The notes beneath the pieces were generated by a model. That model was given only the letters and a program-made list of their open reading frames with translations, had not been told where the DNA came from and made no database searches. Of a stretch of 64,000 nt of DNA, positions 53,478 to 62,748 are shown piece after piece (position 1 is the first letter of the stretch; each line of letters opens with the position of its first letter). Made by a program: the position numbers and the translations under genes. Source of the DNA: Anaerolineae bacterium. GTDB taxonomy: Bacteria > Chloroflexota > Anaerolineae > 4572-78 > J111. Location of the stretch: assembly GCA_023382535.1 (NCBI GenBank), contig JAHDWA010000042.1, forward strand, positions 32,097 through 96,096. Direction: 5' to 3'.

Positions 53478-54600
53478 CTCCCTGGGCTGGGGTGGGGCCG
53501 AGCGTTTGCTTGCCGCCTACTTGCAGCACTTTGATACGACCCGCTTTGAGCCGCGTGTCTGCGCCCTGCATGCGCGTGATGGTAATCCGGTTGCGGCGGA
53601 TATTGAGCGTGCGGGCATTCCCGTGGATACCATTTCGCTGCGCCATCTCCGTGACCCGCTGGGCCTGTCCCGCCTGTTGAAGTACCTTCGCCGGCATCAG
53701 CCCGATTTGCTCCACACCCAACTCGGTTTCGCCGACACCCTGGGCAGCCTGGCCGCCCGCATCTTGAATATCCCCACGGTTTCGACCCTGCACACTTTTG
53801 ATAACCCGTCCCCGGGCAGCCGGAGCTACTGGCGGAACCAGCTCAAGTGGTGGTCGCTCCGGCATTTCTGTGATCGAGTCATTGCCGTGTCGGAGGGGAC
53901 GCGCCAGCACCATATCCGGCGGGGCAAACTGCCGCCTGATAAGATTACGACCCTATACAACGGGATTGATTTGTCTCCTTTCACGCACCCCCGCAACGGC
54001 CACCAGCGGGCCGAACGGCAGGCCCTGGGTATTCCCCCAGATGCACTCCTGCTTATTACCGTCGCCGTCTTGCGGCCGCTGAAGGGAATCCAGTATATGA
54101 TCGAGGCGCTGCCGGCAATTCTAAAAGCTGTACCTGAGGCGCGTTACCTGGTGGTGGGCAGCGGGCCGCACGAAGCGCCTCTAAAAGAATTGGTTAAAAC
54201 CCGGGGATTATCCGAGCAGGTTATTTTTACCGGGGCGCGGCACGATGTGCCCAATTTGTTGGCGCTGAGTGACCTGTTTGTTCTGCCCACCTTAACCGAA
54301 GCGCTGCCCACCGTTTTGGCCGAAGCCATGGCCGCCCAAAAACCCATTGTGGTCAGCAATGTTGGCGGCGTTCCGGAAATGATCGAGCATGGCTGCAACG
54401 GCCTGCTCGTCCCGCCCGCCGACCCGGCCCGCCTGGCTGAAGCCTGTCTGCACTTGCTGCAAAATTCAGTCCAGGCCCAAAGCCTGGCGCGGGCAGGCCG
54501 GCAGATTGTCGAACAGCGATTTAACATTCGGGCGCAAGTGCAGCAGCTCGGCGGACTTTATGAAGAACTCTTGGCGCAGCGAGGGAGGTTAAGAAACTAA
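53437..54600 (+). CDS. GT4-family glycosyltransferase
   Basis: 387 residues of GT-B fold. The N-terminal domain begins IIWLIDSLGWGGAERLLAA, with the GGAE loop of GT4 enzymes. The C-terminal domain has LLITVAVLRPLKGIQYMIEA, VVGSGPHEAPLKEL and EALPTVLAEAMAAQKPIVVS, the donor-binding ExxxxxxxE pattern. ATG 53437 and ATG 53446 both precede the conserved strand; neither has a strong ribosome site, and coupling to the overlapping upstream gene is likely. Confidence 0.9.
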   Translation: MATMKQKRIIWLIDSLGWGGAERLLAAYLQHFDTTRFEPRVCALHARDGNPVAADIERAGIPVDTISLRHLRDPLGLSRLLKYLRRHQPDLLHTQLGFADTLGSLAARILNIPTVSTLHTFDNPSPGSRSYWRNQLKWWSLRHFCDRVIAVSEGTRQHHIRRGKLPPDKITTLYNGIDLSPFTHPRNGHQRAERQALGIPPDALLLITVAVLRPLKGIQYMIEALPAILKAVPEARYLVVGSGPHEAPLKELVKTRGLSEQVIFTGARHDVPNLLALSDLFVLPTLTEALPTVLAEAMAAQKPIVVSNVGGVPEMIEHGCNGLLVPPADPARLAEACLHLLQNSVQAQSLARAGRQIVEQRFNIRAQVQQLGGLYEELLAQRGRLRN

Positions 54601-55895
54601 TGCGCTTATTTGTCGTGGAGCCTCGGGCCACCGGGGGCATGATTCATTACGCTTATCAGCTCTGTACGGCGCTGGCCCGGCAGGGCGCCTCTGTCACCCT
54701 GGTGACCAGTCAGGATTACGAACTGGCTTCCTTCCCCCACAACTTTACCGTCGAGCCGCGGCTGAAATTGTGGGCGCGGGATGCCCAATCCATGCATCCC
54801 CCCCGGAGTCGCCTGGCGGCGGCCTGGCGCAAAACCTACCGGACGGTACGCCGGGGGGGACGGGCAGTTCAGCTCATTCACCAGTGGCTTGGCTTGATGA
54901 ACTATTTGCTGGCGCAGCAGCCCGATCTGGTCCAGTTTGGCAGCATCGGTTTTCCCTTTGAGGCCCTCTTTCTGGCTCGACTCCGGCGGCAGGGTTTGAT
55001 TTTGACCCAGATTTGCCACGAGTTTGAGCAGCGCGAGCGAGGCAACGGTTTGTGGGCCCGCCTGACCCACCCGTTCTACGCCGGTATTTACAACAATTTC
55101 TCGGCCATCTTTCTCCACGCCGAAAACAACCGGCAGCGTTTTTTGTCGCTTTTTCCGGTCCCCCCGGACCTGACTCACGTGATTCCGCATGGCAACGAAA
55201 CCCTTTTCTTAACTTCCGCCGCCGAGCCGGTCCCCCCTGAAGTTTTGAGGCAGCGCTACGGCCTGGCCTCGGATGAACCCGTCGTCCTTTTCTTTGGCAC
55301 CTTGACCCCCAGCAAGGGGCTGCCGGAGCTGCTCCAGGCTTTTGCGCGGGTCCGCCAGGAGAGCCAGGCCAGGCTGGTTGTGGCCGGCTTTCCCTCCAAG
55401 TTTGTTGATGTCAACGAGCTGCGGGTGATGGCGGCTGCGCTTGGCCTCGCGGAAGCGGTCATCTTCGATACCCGCTATATCCCGGTTGAGGAAGTCGGGG
55501 CTTTGATGGGCCTGGCCCGAGGGGTGGTCTATCCTTACCGGAGCAGCACCCAAAGCGGAGCCTTGCAAGTTGCTTACGCCTTTGGCCGGCCGGTCATCGC
55601 CACTCAGGTGGGGGGTCTGCCGGAGGTTGTTGAGGAAGGGCAGAGCGGTTTTTTGGTTCCGCCCAATTCCCCCGGAGCGTTGGCGGCGGCAATCCTGAAA
55701 ATTGTGAACTACCCGCAGTTGGGGGCAGAAATGGGTGCTTATGCCCGGCATCTTTCTGAAACGCGCTATGCCTGGGAGCCTATTGCCAACCGAATTTTAA
55801 CCGTCTATCAGCGCCTGCCGATCCAGAAAACAAAGTCCGCGCAATCGCAGGCAAAGTCCAACAAAATACGCCAGGGTTTGGAGGCAAAGCAGTGA
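54600..55895 (+). CDS. GT4-family glycosyltransferase
   Basis: 431 residues. The N-terminus (RLFVVEPRATGGMIHYAYQL) and the C-terminal VVLFFGTLTPSKGLPELLQA and EVGALMGLARGVVYPYRSST place it among GT-B enzymes. The start codon overlaps the previous stop (TAATG). It works with its neighbours to extend the repeat unit. Acceptor and donor are unknown. Confidence 0.87.
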   Translation: MRLFVVEPRATGGMIHYAYQLCTALARQGASVTLVTSQDYELASFPHNFTVEPRLKLWARDAQSMHPPRSRLAAAWRKTYRTVRRGGRAVQLIHQWLGLMNYLLAQQPDLVQFGSIGFPFEALFLARLRRQGLILTQICHEFEQRERGNGLWARLTHPFYAGIYNNFSAIFLHAENNRQRFLSLFPVPPDLTHVIPHGNETLFLTSAAEPVPPEVLRQRYGLASDEPVVLFFGTLTPSKGLPELLQAFARVRQESQARLVVAGFPSKFVDVNELRVMAAALGLAEAVIFDTRYIPVEEVGALMGLARGVVYPYRSSTQSGALQVAYAFGRPVIATQVGGLPEVVEEGQSGFLVPPNSPGALAAAILKIVNYPQLGAEMGAYARHLSETRYAWEPIANRILTVYQRLPIQKTKSAQSQAKSNKIRQGLEAKQ

Positions 55896-56944
55896 AGCTA
55901 CATTATTCGCTTCTCAGTCATCAGAAAAACTCGACTAAAATCATGGAATTTTTCTTTCGCGTAGGTTTATTCGAGGCTACGCACCGACTCTGGCCGCACC
56001 GTTTGACCGTCTTGGCTTACCATCGCATTGCCGACCCCCATGCCCCCGGCTTTGACACCTTCAAGCCGAATGTCAGCGCGACGCCGGCTGCCTTTGCCGC
56101 GCAAATGGATTTCGTTCGGCAGCATTTTAACGTGGTAGCCCTGGACGAGGTGTTGGGCTGGCTGTCGGGGCGGCAGTTCTTACCGCCTAACCCCCTCTTG
56201 ATTACGTTCGACGATGGCTACCGCGATAATCTGGATCATGCGCTGCCTGTTTTGCAGCAGCGAAACCTGCCGGCGGTGATCTTTTTAGCCACCGATTATA
56301 TGGGGCAAAGCTCGCCTTTCTATTGGGACCTGATTGCTTACTGCTTCTATCACACTTCCCAGGCAGGAGCCGATTTACCCTGGCTGGGCCGTCAAGATTG
56401 GTCCGATCAGCAAAGCCGGGCCGCCGTGATGGCAAACTGGTTGAAACTGCTGAAACGAGTTCCCGAGGCGGACAAATCGCGGGCCGTCAAAGAACTGCCC
56501 CGGTCGCTGGGGGTAGCGCTGCCCGTGGATGCTTTTGCCGGTCTGCATCTGAGCTGGGATCAAGTCCGGCTGCTGGTGGCAGCCGGGATAGATATGGGCG
56601 CCCATACCCAGAGCCACCCTATTTTGTCCCGCGTTTCCCTAACCCAGGCTCGCGCCGAGATTGAAGGGTCCAAAAGGCGGATTGAAGCGGAGATAAGGCG
56701 GCCGGTCAGAGCTTTTGCCTATCCTAATGGGCTGCTGCCGGATTTTAGCCCGGCTCTGCAAAACTTGCTCCGCCAGGTGGGTTTTGAAGCTGCCTTCACC
56801 CTCATCCCTGGGCCGGCGCATTGGCGCGAGGCACAGCAGACGCCGCTGGCGATCCGGCGCATTTTTGTGCATCACAAAGATACTCTCCCCCGTTTCGTGG
56901 CTAAAGTAATGGGGGGGCCGCGCATGCTGGGACGACCGAGGTGA
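55892..56944 (+). CDS. Polysaccharide deacetylase (NodB domain)
   Basis: 350 residues. LLITFDDGYRDN (about 103-114, with catalytic Asp) and MGAHTQSHPIL (about 236-246) are NodB motifs 1 and 2; FAYPNG is motif 3. It removes N- or O-acetyl groups from a sugar polymer. A hydrophobic N-terminal signal is not clear, so the enzyme could act in the cytoplasm or be membrane-associated. GTG 55892 overlaps the previous gene by 4 bp (GTGA). Confidence 0.88.
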   Translation: MKLHYSLLSHQKNSTKIMEFFFRVGLFEATHRLWPHRLTVLAYHRIADPHAPGFDTFKPNVSATPAAFAAQMDFVRQHFNVVALDEVLGWLSGRQFLPPNPLLITFDDGYRDNLDHALPVLQQRNLPAVIFLATDYMGQSSPFYWDLIAYCFYHTSQAGADLPWLGRQDWSDQQSRAAVMANWLKLLKRVPEADKSRAVKELPRSLGVALPVDAFAGLHLSWDQVRLLVAAGIDMGAHTQSHPILSRVSLTQARAEIEGSKRRIEAEIRRPVRAFAYPNGLLPDFSPALQNLLRQVGFEAAFTLIPGPAHWREAQQTPLAIRRIFVHHKDTLPRFVAKVMGGPRMLGRPR

Positions 56945-56947
56945 GAC

Positions 56948-58942
56948 ATGGAGCGTAAAATCCTTAATAACCAAAACTTGCTGCTGGGCCTGATTATTTT
57001 TCTCGCAATCCTGGTCTCAGGGCCAAAATCGGTTCTGGCTCAGGAGCCAGAATTCCCGTCGAGTTGGAACACATCTGCCCCTTCCCGGCTCCAATTGGGA
57101 ATCAGCACCACCGTGGCTGAGGATGTCATCACCTATGCCCTTTACCCCAAGGCGGTAGACCAGCAGCGGATGTTGGATCTCCGGATTAACGTACCGCTGC
57201 CGGTAGGTGTCACCTTTTTATCGGCCGAAGCGCCGCCTACTTTTACCAGTAGCTTTGATGGCCGCGAGGTGTCCTACTTTACCCTGGAATTGGCCCAACA
57301 AGCTGAAATCGAGCCGCTGCTCTTTAAGGTGTCCACCCAGGGCCTGGTTGATTCTTTGGTGGTTACCCATGTCTGGGCTTCCTGGAAGAATGCCGGGGGC
57401 GAGGTTGGGGTCACTATTCCGGCCAAAGAGCAGATAGCCAGCGACAAGCTCATTGTGATGCAGCCCCAAATACCTCAGCGCGTTATTTTTGACCCGGCTG
57501 GCGATGTTCCGCGAGCAGAGTATGATTTGACCAGTATCGCTTTTCAGGAAAATGGCGCTACCCTGGTTATCATTTTTAATCTGGCGGAAAATGTGGGGGC
57601 GGTGGGTCAACCCTGGCAGTATACTCTGTTCATTGATGGCGACTGCAGCAGCAATACCGGCGAGCTTCGCCAAAATCGGGGAGCTGAATATCGGGTCAAT
57701 TATAATCTTGAAACCGGCCGGGCAACGATTACTCCCTGGGATACGGCAGCACAAGATTGGCGCTGGGAGGAGGCTGCCCGGTTAGACGCCTTGGTTGAGG
57801 GCAAGAGTATTGGCCTGGCGCTGCCATATCATTTAATCAGCTTAAATCAGCAGTTTTGCTGGGTTGTTCAAACCCGGCCTATCGCCGAAGCCCTCCCTGC
57901 AGACCTGCCCAGCGACTGGCTGCCTAACGAAACTTTTGTCGCTTTAACCCGGCACGAAATTGGCTCCGTTGCCCCCAACCCGATCAGGGGCAAAGTGGCG
58001 ATACCCCTTAACAATGCGCGCGGCTTTTATGATGTGTCTGTTTTTGCCCTGCTGGCTGGCCGGGAGCTGGTCAGAATACCCAACGCGCGCCAGCCCAATT
58101 TTCGCTTTGACGGCCAGAAACTGCTGACCAACCACGAGAGCGTGGCCGCAGAAAATTTTTATGAGCAGGGTGTGACCGACAGCCGCACCGTGCGTTACGT
58201 GCTCAAAAATTACAGCGCAATTGAAAATATCCACGAGTACGATTTCATGACCGGGCTGGAGCAGCAAGTGAGCGATGGTTCACTCGACGCTTTTCCGTTC
58301 TACAGCCCTGGCGGAGAGCAGATTGTGTATCAAAACGCGGCTGACTTGGCCCAGCCTTCTCACCTTTTTGTCCAGTGCAGTTTGCTGCCGCCGCGACAGG
58401 CAGGAGAAGGGCCTTGCCAGGATTTGTCGGACCTCGGCCTGCTGGTTCTCCACACAGCGGCGGACACCCTAACCACCAGCCATCCGGTCTGGACCGGTGG
58501 GGACATGATTGCTTATCAAGCCTGCTCTGGTTCGGCCTGTGGCATTTATCTGGTTGATGCGGCTGCCAGCAGGGGGACAAGCGACGGGGCAGTGCCCATG
58601 CAACTGACGCAGCACGCCACCGACCTTCCGGCTGACGCCAAATTTAACATGCTGACCTTTACGTCTCAACGTGACGGAAATTGGGAAGCTTATCTTATCA
58701 ACGTGGACGGGACCGGCTTGCAGAACTTGTCCAACAGCTCCAACTCCCAGGATGGCCTCCCGGCAATTTCACCCGACGGCCAGTGGGTCGCCTTTGTTTC
58801 GGATCGGGCGGGTTCGTGGGCGGTCTGGGCTGCCCCTGTCGCCGGCGGCCCGGTTCAGAAGTTATTTGATCTCCCCACCGATACCCCCTGGGGCGCCGGC
58901 GACCGCGCCTGGACGAATGAACGAATATCTTGGGGGCCGTAA
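56948..58942 (+). CDS. Secreted modular protein with TolB-like C-terminus
   Basis: 664 residues. A signal peptide (LLLGLIIFLAILVSGPKSVLA) is followed by module A (about 45-165: LRINVPLPVGVTFLSAEA and EIEPLLFKVS), a DUF11-like beta sandwich, then module B (about 175-330: VIFDPAGDVPRAEYDLTSIA and YTLFIDGDCSSNTGE). The end is a PD40/TolB-type propeller fragment (AYLINVDGTGLQNLS, ISPDGQWVAFVSDRAGS). It probably binds carbohydrate or peptidoglycan on the outside. The next gene is a paralogue of modules A and B. Confidence 0.75.
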   Translation: MERKILNNQNLLLGLIIFLAILVSGPKSVLAQEPEFPSSWNTSAPSRLQLGISTTVAEDVITYALYPKAVDQQRMLDLRINVPLPVGVTFLSAEAPPTFTSSFDGREVSYFTLELAQQAEIEPLLFKVSTQGLVDSLVVTHVWASWKNAGGEVGVTIPAKEQIASDKLIVMQPQIPQRVIFDPAGDVPRAEYDLTSIAFQENGATLVIIFNLAENVGAVGQPWQYTLFIDGDCSSNTGELRQNRGAEYRVNYNLETGRATITPWDTAAQDWRWEEAARLDALVEGKSIGLALPYHLISLNQQFCWVVQTRPIAEALPADLPSDWLPNETFVALTRHEIGSVAPNPIRGKVAIPLNNARGFYDVSVFALLAGRELVRIPNARQPNFRFDGQKLLTNHESVAAENFYEQGVTDSRTVRYVLKNYSAIENIHEYDFMTGLEQQVSDGSLDAFPFYSPGGEQIVYQNAADLAQPSHLFVQCSLLPPRQAGEGPCQDLSDLGLLVLHTAADTLTTSHPVWTGGDMIAYQACSGSACGIYLVDAAASRGTSDGAVPMQLTQHATDLPADAKFNMLTFTSQRDGNWEAYLINVDGTGLQNLSNSSNSQDGLPAISPDGQWVAFVSDRAGSWAVWAAPVAGGPVQKLFDLPTDTPWGAGDRAWTNERISWGP

Positions 58943-58958
58943 TAAGGAGTATAGAAAA

Positions 58959-60347
58959 ATGTTTATAACTGACCATCTGCTCAAATTAAAACTGCTGGTG
59001 AGCAGTCTGGCCTTGTTGATCATCCTTGCTTCTCCGCAAGGGCGCATCTTGGCCCAGGAACCCTGGCCCCCCTTCTGGTTTGACTTAATTCCAGAGTATG
59101 CAGCCGGCAAAATGACTTATGAAGTAAACTTGTACAGCCGGGTTGAGTGGCCTCTGGCTAACTTGACCATCAGGATTCCTCTGCCGGTGGGGACTCGCTT
59201 CCTGGAAGGCAATGCGCCGGCGGGGATCAACGTGAGCAGTGATGGGCAAAGCGTTACATTCTCTACTGCGGTTTACGGCCGGTATATAGAAAATGCGTTT
59301 TTCACCGTTCAGGTAACTGATCCGGCGTTGACAGTTTTTACCACGCAGGCTCAGGTTACCTGGCAGGGAGATCATCCTGGCGGCCACTTAACTGAAGCAG
59401 TTTCTTATGACATCACCCGGCCTGTTTTAGACTGGAAGCCAATCCCCGATTCCCGCTTGGAATTGGGCATGAAAGCTACCCTGGCCGATGGGATGATCAC
59501 TTACGCGCTCTATCCTCGAGCCGTTGGGCGGCCCCGTATGTGGGACTTAAAAATAACCGTGCCGCTCCCGGCAGGAACGGCTTTTGTATCGGCCGAGGCC
59601 GCGCCTCCCTTCACCGCCAACTTTGATGGTCAAGAAGCCTCCTTTTTCATCCTGGAGTTAGCCCGCCAGGCCGAAGTTCAGCCGCTCCTCTTTAAAGTTT
59701 CTATTACGGACCCCACCCGGCCGGCCGTCGCCACCCACGCTCAGGCAAGCTGGAAGAATTCAAGCCGCGATGCCGGGCTGGTGATTCCTGCCCAGGAGGA
59801 GCTTATCTCCGGCGACCTGGTGGTGCAGTTAAATACTCCCCAACAAGCTGTAGCTGACCCAAGGGGCGATGTCCCCTTGCCCGATTATGATTTAACGAGT
59901 GTGGCCTTTCAAGCAAATGGCGCTACGTTCGATATTGTTTTCAATACTGCTGGCGCAATCGGTCCGGTCGGCCAGCCGCTGCAATACACCCTTTTCATTG
60001 ATCGTGACTGTTATGCCGAGACAGGGGAACAGGTTAAATATCGGGGGGCGGAGTATCGGGTGAGATATAACCATGAAACAGACCGGGCCAGCGTCGTCAC
60101 CTGGGATATGGAGCAAAATGATTGGCTCTGGGACCAGGCCACCCGGTTAGACAGCCGGGTTGACCGGCAAAGCGTCCTGATTTCTATACCTGTCCAGTTG
60201 CTCGGGACAAACTCTCAATTCTGTTGGATAGCCCAGGCTTCAAACAGAACGGACGAATATAATCTGACCCTGCCGCGAGACTGGCTTCCCGATGGAGAGC
60301 ATTGGCAATTAACCCGGCAGGAAGTTGCAGCACTGGTGAGGTTCTAA
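58959..60347 (+). CDS. Secreted paralogue of preceding modular protein
   Basis: 462 residues. A signal peptide (LLVSSLALLIILASPQGRILA) is followed by two copies of the module A type (about 35-150: IRIPLPVGTRFLEGNAP, then about 170-290: TVPLPAGTAFVSAEA) and module B (about 300-455: DPRGDVPLPDYDLTSVAFQ and YTLFIDRDCYAETGE). It lacks the TolB-like end. ATG 58959 has AAGGAG upstream; a longer frame to 58671 runs inside the preceding gene. The pair likely arose by duplication and divergence. Confidence 0.8.
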   Translation: MFITDHLLKLKLLVSSLALLIILASPQGRILAQEPWPPFWFDLIPEYAAGKMTYEVNLYSRVEWPLANLTIRIPLPVGTRFLEGNAPAGINVSSDGQSVTFSTAVYGRYIENAFFTVQVTDPALTVFTTQAQVTWQGDHPGGHLTEAVSYDITRPVLDWKPIPDSRLELGMKATLADGMITYALYPRAVGRPRMWDLKITVPLPAGTAFVSAEAAPPFTANFDGQEASFFILELARQAEVQPLLFKVSITDPTRPAVATHAQASWKNSSRDAGLVIPAQEELISGDLVVQLNTPQQAVADPRGDVPLPDYDLTSVAFQANGATFDIVFNTAGAIGPVGQPLQYTLFIDRDCYAETGEQVKYRGAEYRVRYNHETDRASVVTWDMEQNDWLWDQATRLDSRVDRQSVLISIPVQLLGTNSQFCWIAQASNRTDEYNLTLPRDWLPDGEHWQLTRQEVAALVRF

Positions 60348-60351
60348 AACA

Positions 60352-61458
60352 GTGGAACAAACCCAACCCATCCTCCTGATTGACCTAGCCAAAGCCTTTG
60401 GCGGTGCAGAAGTACGGGTGCTTGATACCGCCAAATCGCTGCACGGGCGATACCCCTACGCCGTAGCCACGCTGGCCGGGTCGCCGCTGCACCAACGGCT
60501 GGAGGCTGACCGCCTGATTTCACTGGCTGTGCCTTTTGGCCGGGGTGATGGCCGCCTTTTGGTCTTCCTGGCCCGTGCTATTCGACAGGCAGGCTATCGG
60601 GTGGTGGATGCGCATAATGTTCAATCCCAATTCTGGGGACATTTGGCGGCCCTGGTGGCCGGCGCGCCCAAAAAAATATCCACCGTACACAGCGCCTATA
60701 AATTGGAACATGCCGGCTCGCTCAAGGGGCGGCTGTATGAGCAGGTGTTGCGGCTCAATGCCCACTGGGGCGCGCAGTTTGTGGCTGTTTCTGAAGCTGT
60801 CCAGAGTTATTTACAAGGTTTGGGGATTCATGCGGAAAGGATTGCCCTGATTCATAACAGCCTCTCCCTGGCCCCGTTCCCTGCGGCGCGAGAAGAGCAT
60901 CCTCTCATGCAAGCGTTGGGCTGGGGCAAAGAGGTGTATGTAGTGATCGTGGTCGCCCGGCTTGAGCCGGTCAAAGGGCACACTTTTTTGTTAGAGGCGC
61001 TCCGCCAGCTTGCCCCCGTACGGCCTCACCTGCGCTGCCTCATCGTGGGCGATGGCCGGACCCGGGCCGACCTGGAAGCTCAAGCCCGCCAGGCTCAACT
61101 GCAAGGGCGCGTCCATTTTGCCGGTTTTCGGGATGATATTCCCGCCCTATTAAGCGCCAGCGATGCTTTCTGTTTGCCTTCGCTCTCAGAAGGTCTGCCG
61201 TTTGCGCTGCTGGAAGCTTGTGCGCAGCGCCTGCCGCTGCTGGTGACCCAGGTCGGAGGTATGGCTCAACTGCTGACGCATGGTCACACTGCCTTTTTGG
61301 TGCCGTCAGCCAATCCGGCCGCTCTGGGCCGGGGGCTGGGCTGGCTCATGGACCACCCGGAAGAAGCCAGGAGTATGGGGCAGATAGCTTTTGCTTATCT
61401 CCAGCAGCGTCTCAGCCCGGCTGAAATGTTGAGCAGGACTTTGGCAGTTTATAGTTAG
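60352..61458 (+). CDS. GT4-family glycosyltransferase
   Basis: 368 residues. The N-terminus (ILLIDLAKAFGGAEVRVLD) has the GGAE loop, and the C-terminal domain has VVIVVARLEPVKGHTFLLEA, VGDGRTRADLEAQ and PSLSEGLPFALLEACAQRLP with the donor-site EGLPFALLE. GTG 60352 is the first codon after the preceding stop. It builds the polymer with its neighbours. Confidence 0.88.
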   Translation: MEQTQPILLIDLAKAFGGAEVRVLDTAKSLHGRYPYAVATLAGSPLHQRLEADRLISLAVPFGRGDGRLLVFLARAIRQAGYRVVDAHNVQSQFWGHLAALVAGAPKKISTVHSAYKLEHAGSLKGRLYEQVLRLNAHWGAQFVAVSEAVQSYLQGLGIHAERIALIHNSLSLAPFPAAREEHPLMQALGWGKEVYVVIVVARLEPVKGHTFLLEALRQLAPVRPHLRCLIVGDGRTRADLEAQARQAQLQGRVHFAGFRDDIPALLSASDAFCLPSLSEGLPFALLEACAQRLPLLVTQVGGMAQLLTHGHTAFLVPSANPAALGRGLGWLMDHPEEARSMGQIAFAYLQQRLSPAEMLSRTLAVYS

Positions 61459-61494
61459 AAGTCGAAGTAGATCGCAGGAAAGGCTGGTCGAATT

Positions 61495-62724
61495 TTGGCC
61501 TCAATTACAAAACTGATCACCCACACCAATAAATTGGATAACGCCCTGCTTTACCCCAGAACCAGCCTGCGCAAATTGATCCGATTAACCCGCCGGCATC
61601 TTGATCCCAACTGGCTGGCCCGGCTGGAGCAGGGTGCTGAAGGTAAAGTCAAGTGGGTTTCGCCCCAAGAGATTCGCTTTGTCAGCCAAAACAAATTTGA
61701 CGCTAACACAAGCGGCCAGGTAATAGCGGGTGATTGGGACGATTTGAGTATCCCTTTTGCGCACCTTGAATTTTATCGAGCTTTTGTGGCGGTAGTTTAC
61801 CAAATTTATACCTGGCCCGAAACACCTTTTTACCGGCAGACTCTGGCCCAACTTGAAGCGGGTGAAGCGGCCTGGGGCTGCCGGACAGAAGCGGAACTAC
61901 AGGCGCGTCTCCGGAAGCTTGACCGGCTTTTTCAACACGTTACAGCGGTGGATCGGTTGGCTCATCACCCTAAGGACCCGCTCTCAGTTAATATTGGACG
62001 GCATGGTGATATGCTGCTGAACCAGGGGGAACACCGGTTGGCCATAGCTAAAGTGCTGGAACTACCGCGCATCCCGGTTATCATTACCGGGCGGCATCCG
62101 CAGTGGGTGCAATTCAAGCGCGAGATCATGGCGTATACCCGGCAACAGCCCAACGGAGCAGTCTACACCCCCTTGCTCCATCCCGATTTAGCCTGGGTTC
62201 CGGCCCAGCGCGGGCACGAACGTTTTGACTTTATCCAAAAATTTCTACTGAGTCGGGGGGGGACTATGCTCGATATCGGCTGCAATTTGGGCTACTTCTG
62301 CCACCGCTTTGAAGAGATAGGTTTTGCCTGTACCGGCGTTGAACTTGATCCGGCTCTCTTCTATTTCCTGGAGAAGCTCAAACGGGCGGCCAATAAAAAT
62401 TTTCAAACGGTCAACGGTTCGATTTTTGATTACATGCAGCAGGAGCCTGGAACTTATGATGTCGTGCTGGCCTTAGCCGTATTTCATCACTTCATCAAGT
62501 CGGAAAATATGCTGCACCAGTTCAAGGGACTATTGGCCCAACTTGATACGCGTGAGTTGTACTTTCAGCCGCCCCATCCCTGGGACCTGCAAATGCGCAA
62601 CGCCTACTGGAACCCCACGCCCAACGAATTTGTGGCCTTTATCCTGGAACACTCGAACTTGAAACAGGCTACTTATCTGGGCCGGCAGAGCGGCGGGCGT
62701 CCCATTTATCGGTTAACCAGCTAA
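61495..62724 (+). CDS. Methyltransferase with ParB-like N-terminal domain
   Basis: 409 residues. The C-terminal half is a class I SAM methyltransferase: GTMLDIGCNLGYFCHRFEE (about 257-275), VELDP and DVVLALAVFHHFIK. The N-terminal half has LLNQGEHRLAIAKVLELPRI (about 175-195), which resembles the ParB-like fold. It may methylate a sugar of the polymer, as seen at capsule loci, or act on another acceptor. TTG 61495 is an uncertain start. Confidence 0.8.
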   Translation: MASITKLITHTNKLDNALLYPRTSLRKLIRLTRRHLDPNWLARLEQGAEGKVKWVSPQEIRFVSQNKFDANTSGQVIAGDWDDLSIPFAHLEFYRAFVAVVYQIYTWPETPFYRQTLAQLEAGEAAWGCRTEAELQARLRKLDRLFQHVTAVDRLAHHPKDPLSVNIGRHGDMLLNQGEHRLAIAKVLELPRIPVIITGRHPQWVQFKREIMAYTRQQPNGAVYTPLLHPDLAWVPAQRGHERFDFIQKFLLSRGGTMLDIGCNLGYFCHRFEEIGFACTGVELDPALFYFLEKLKRAANKNFQTVNGSIFDYMQQEPGTYDVVLALAVFHHFIKSENMLHQFKGLLAQLDTRELYFQPPHPWDLQMRNAYWNPTPNEFVAFILEHSNLKQATYLGRQSGGRPIYRLTS

Positions 62725-62748
62725 ATGACATGCGGAGCGTAAGAGGTG

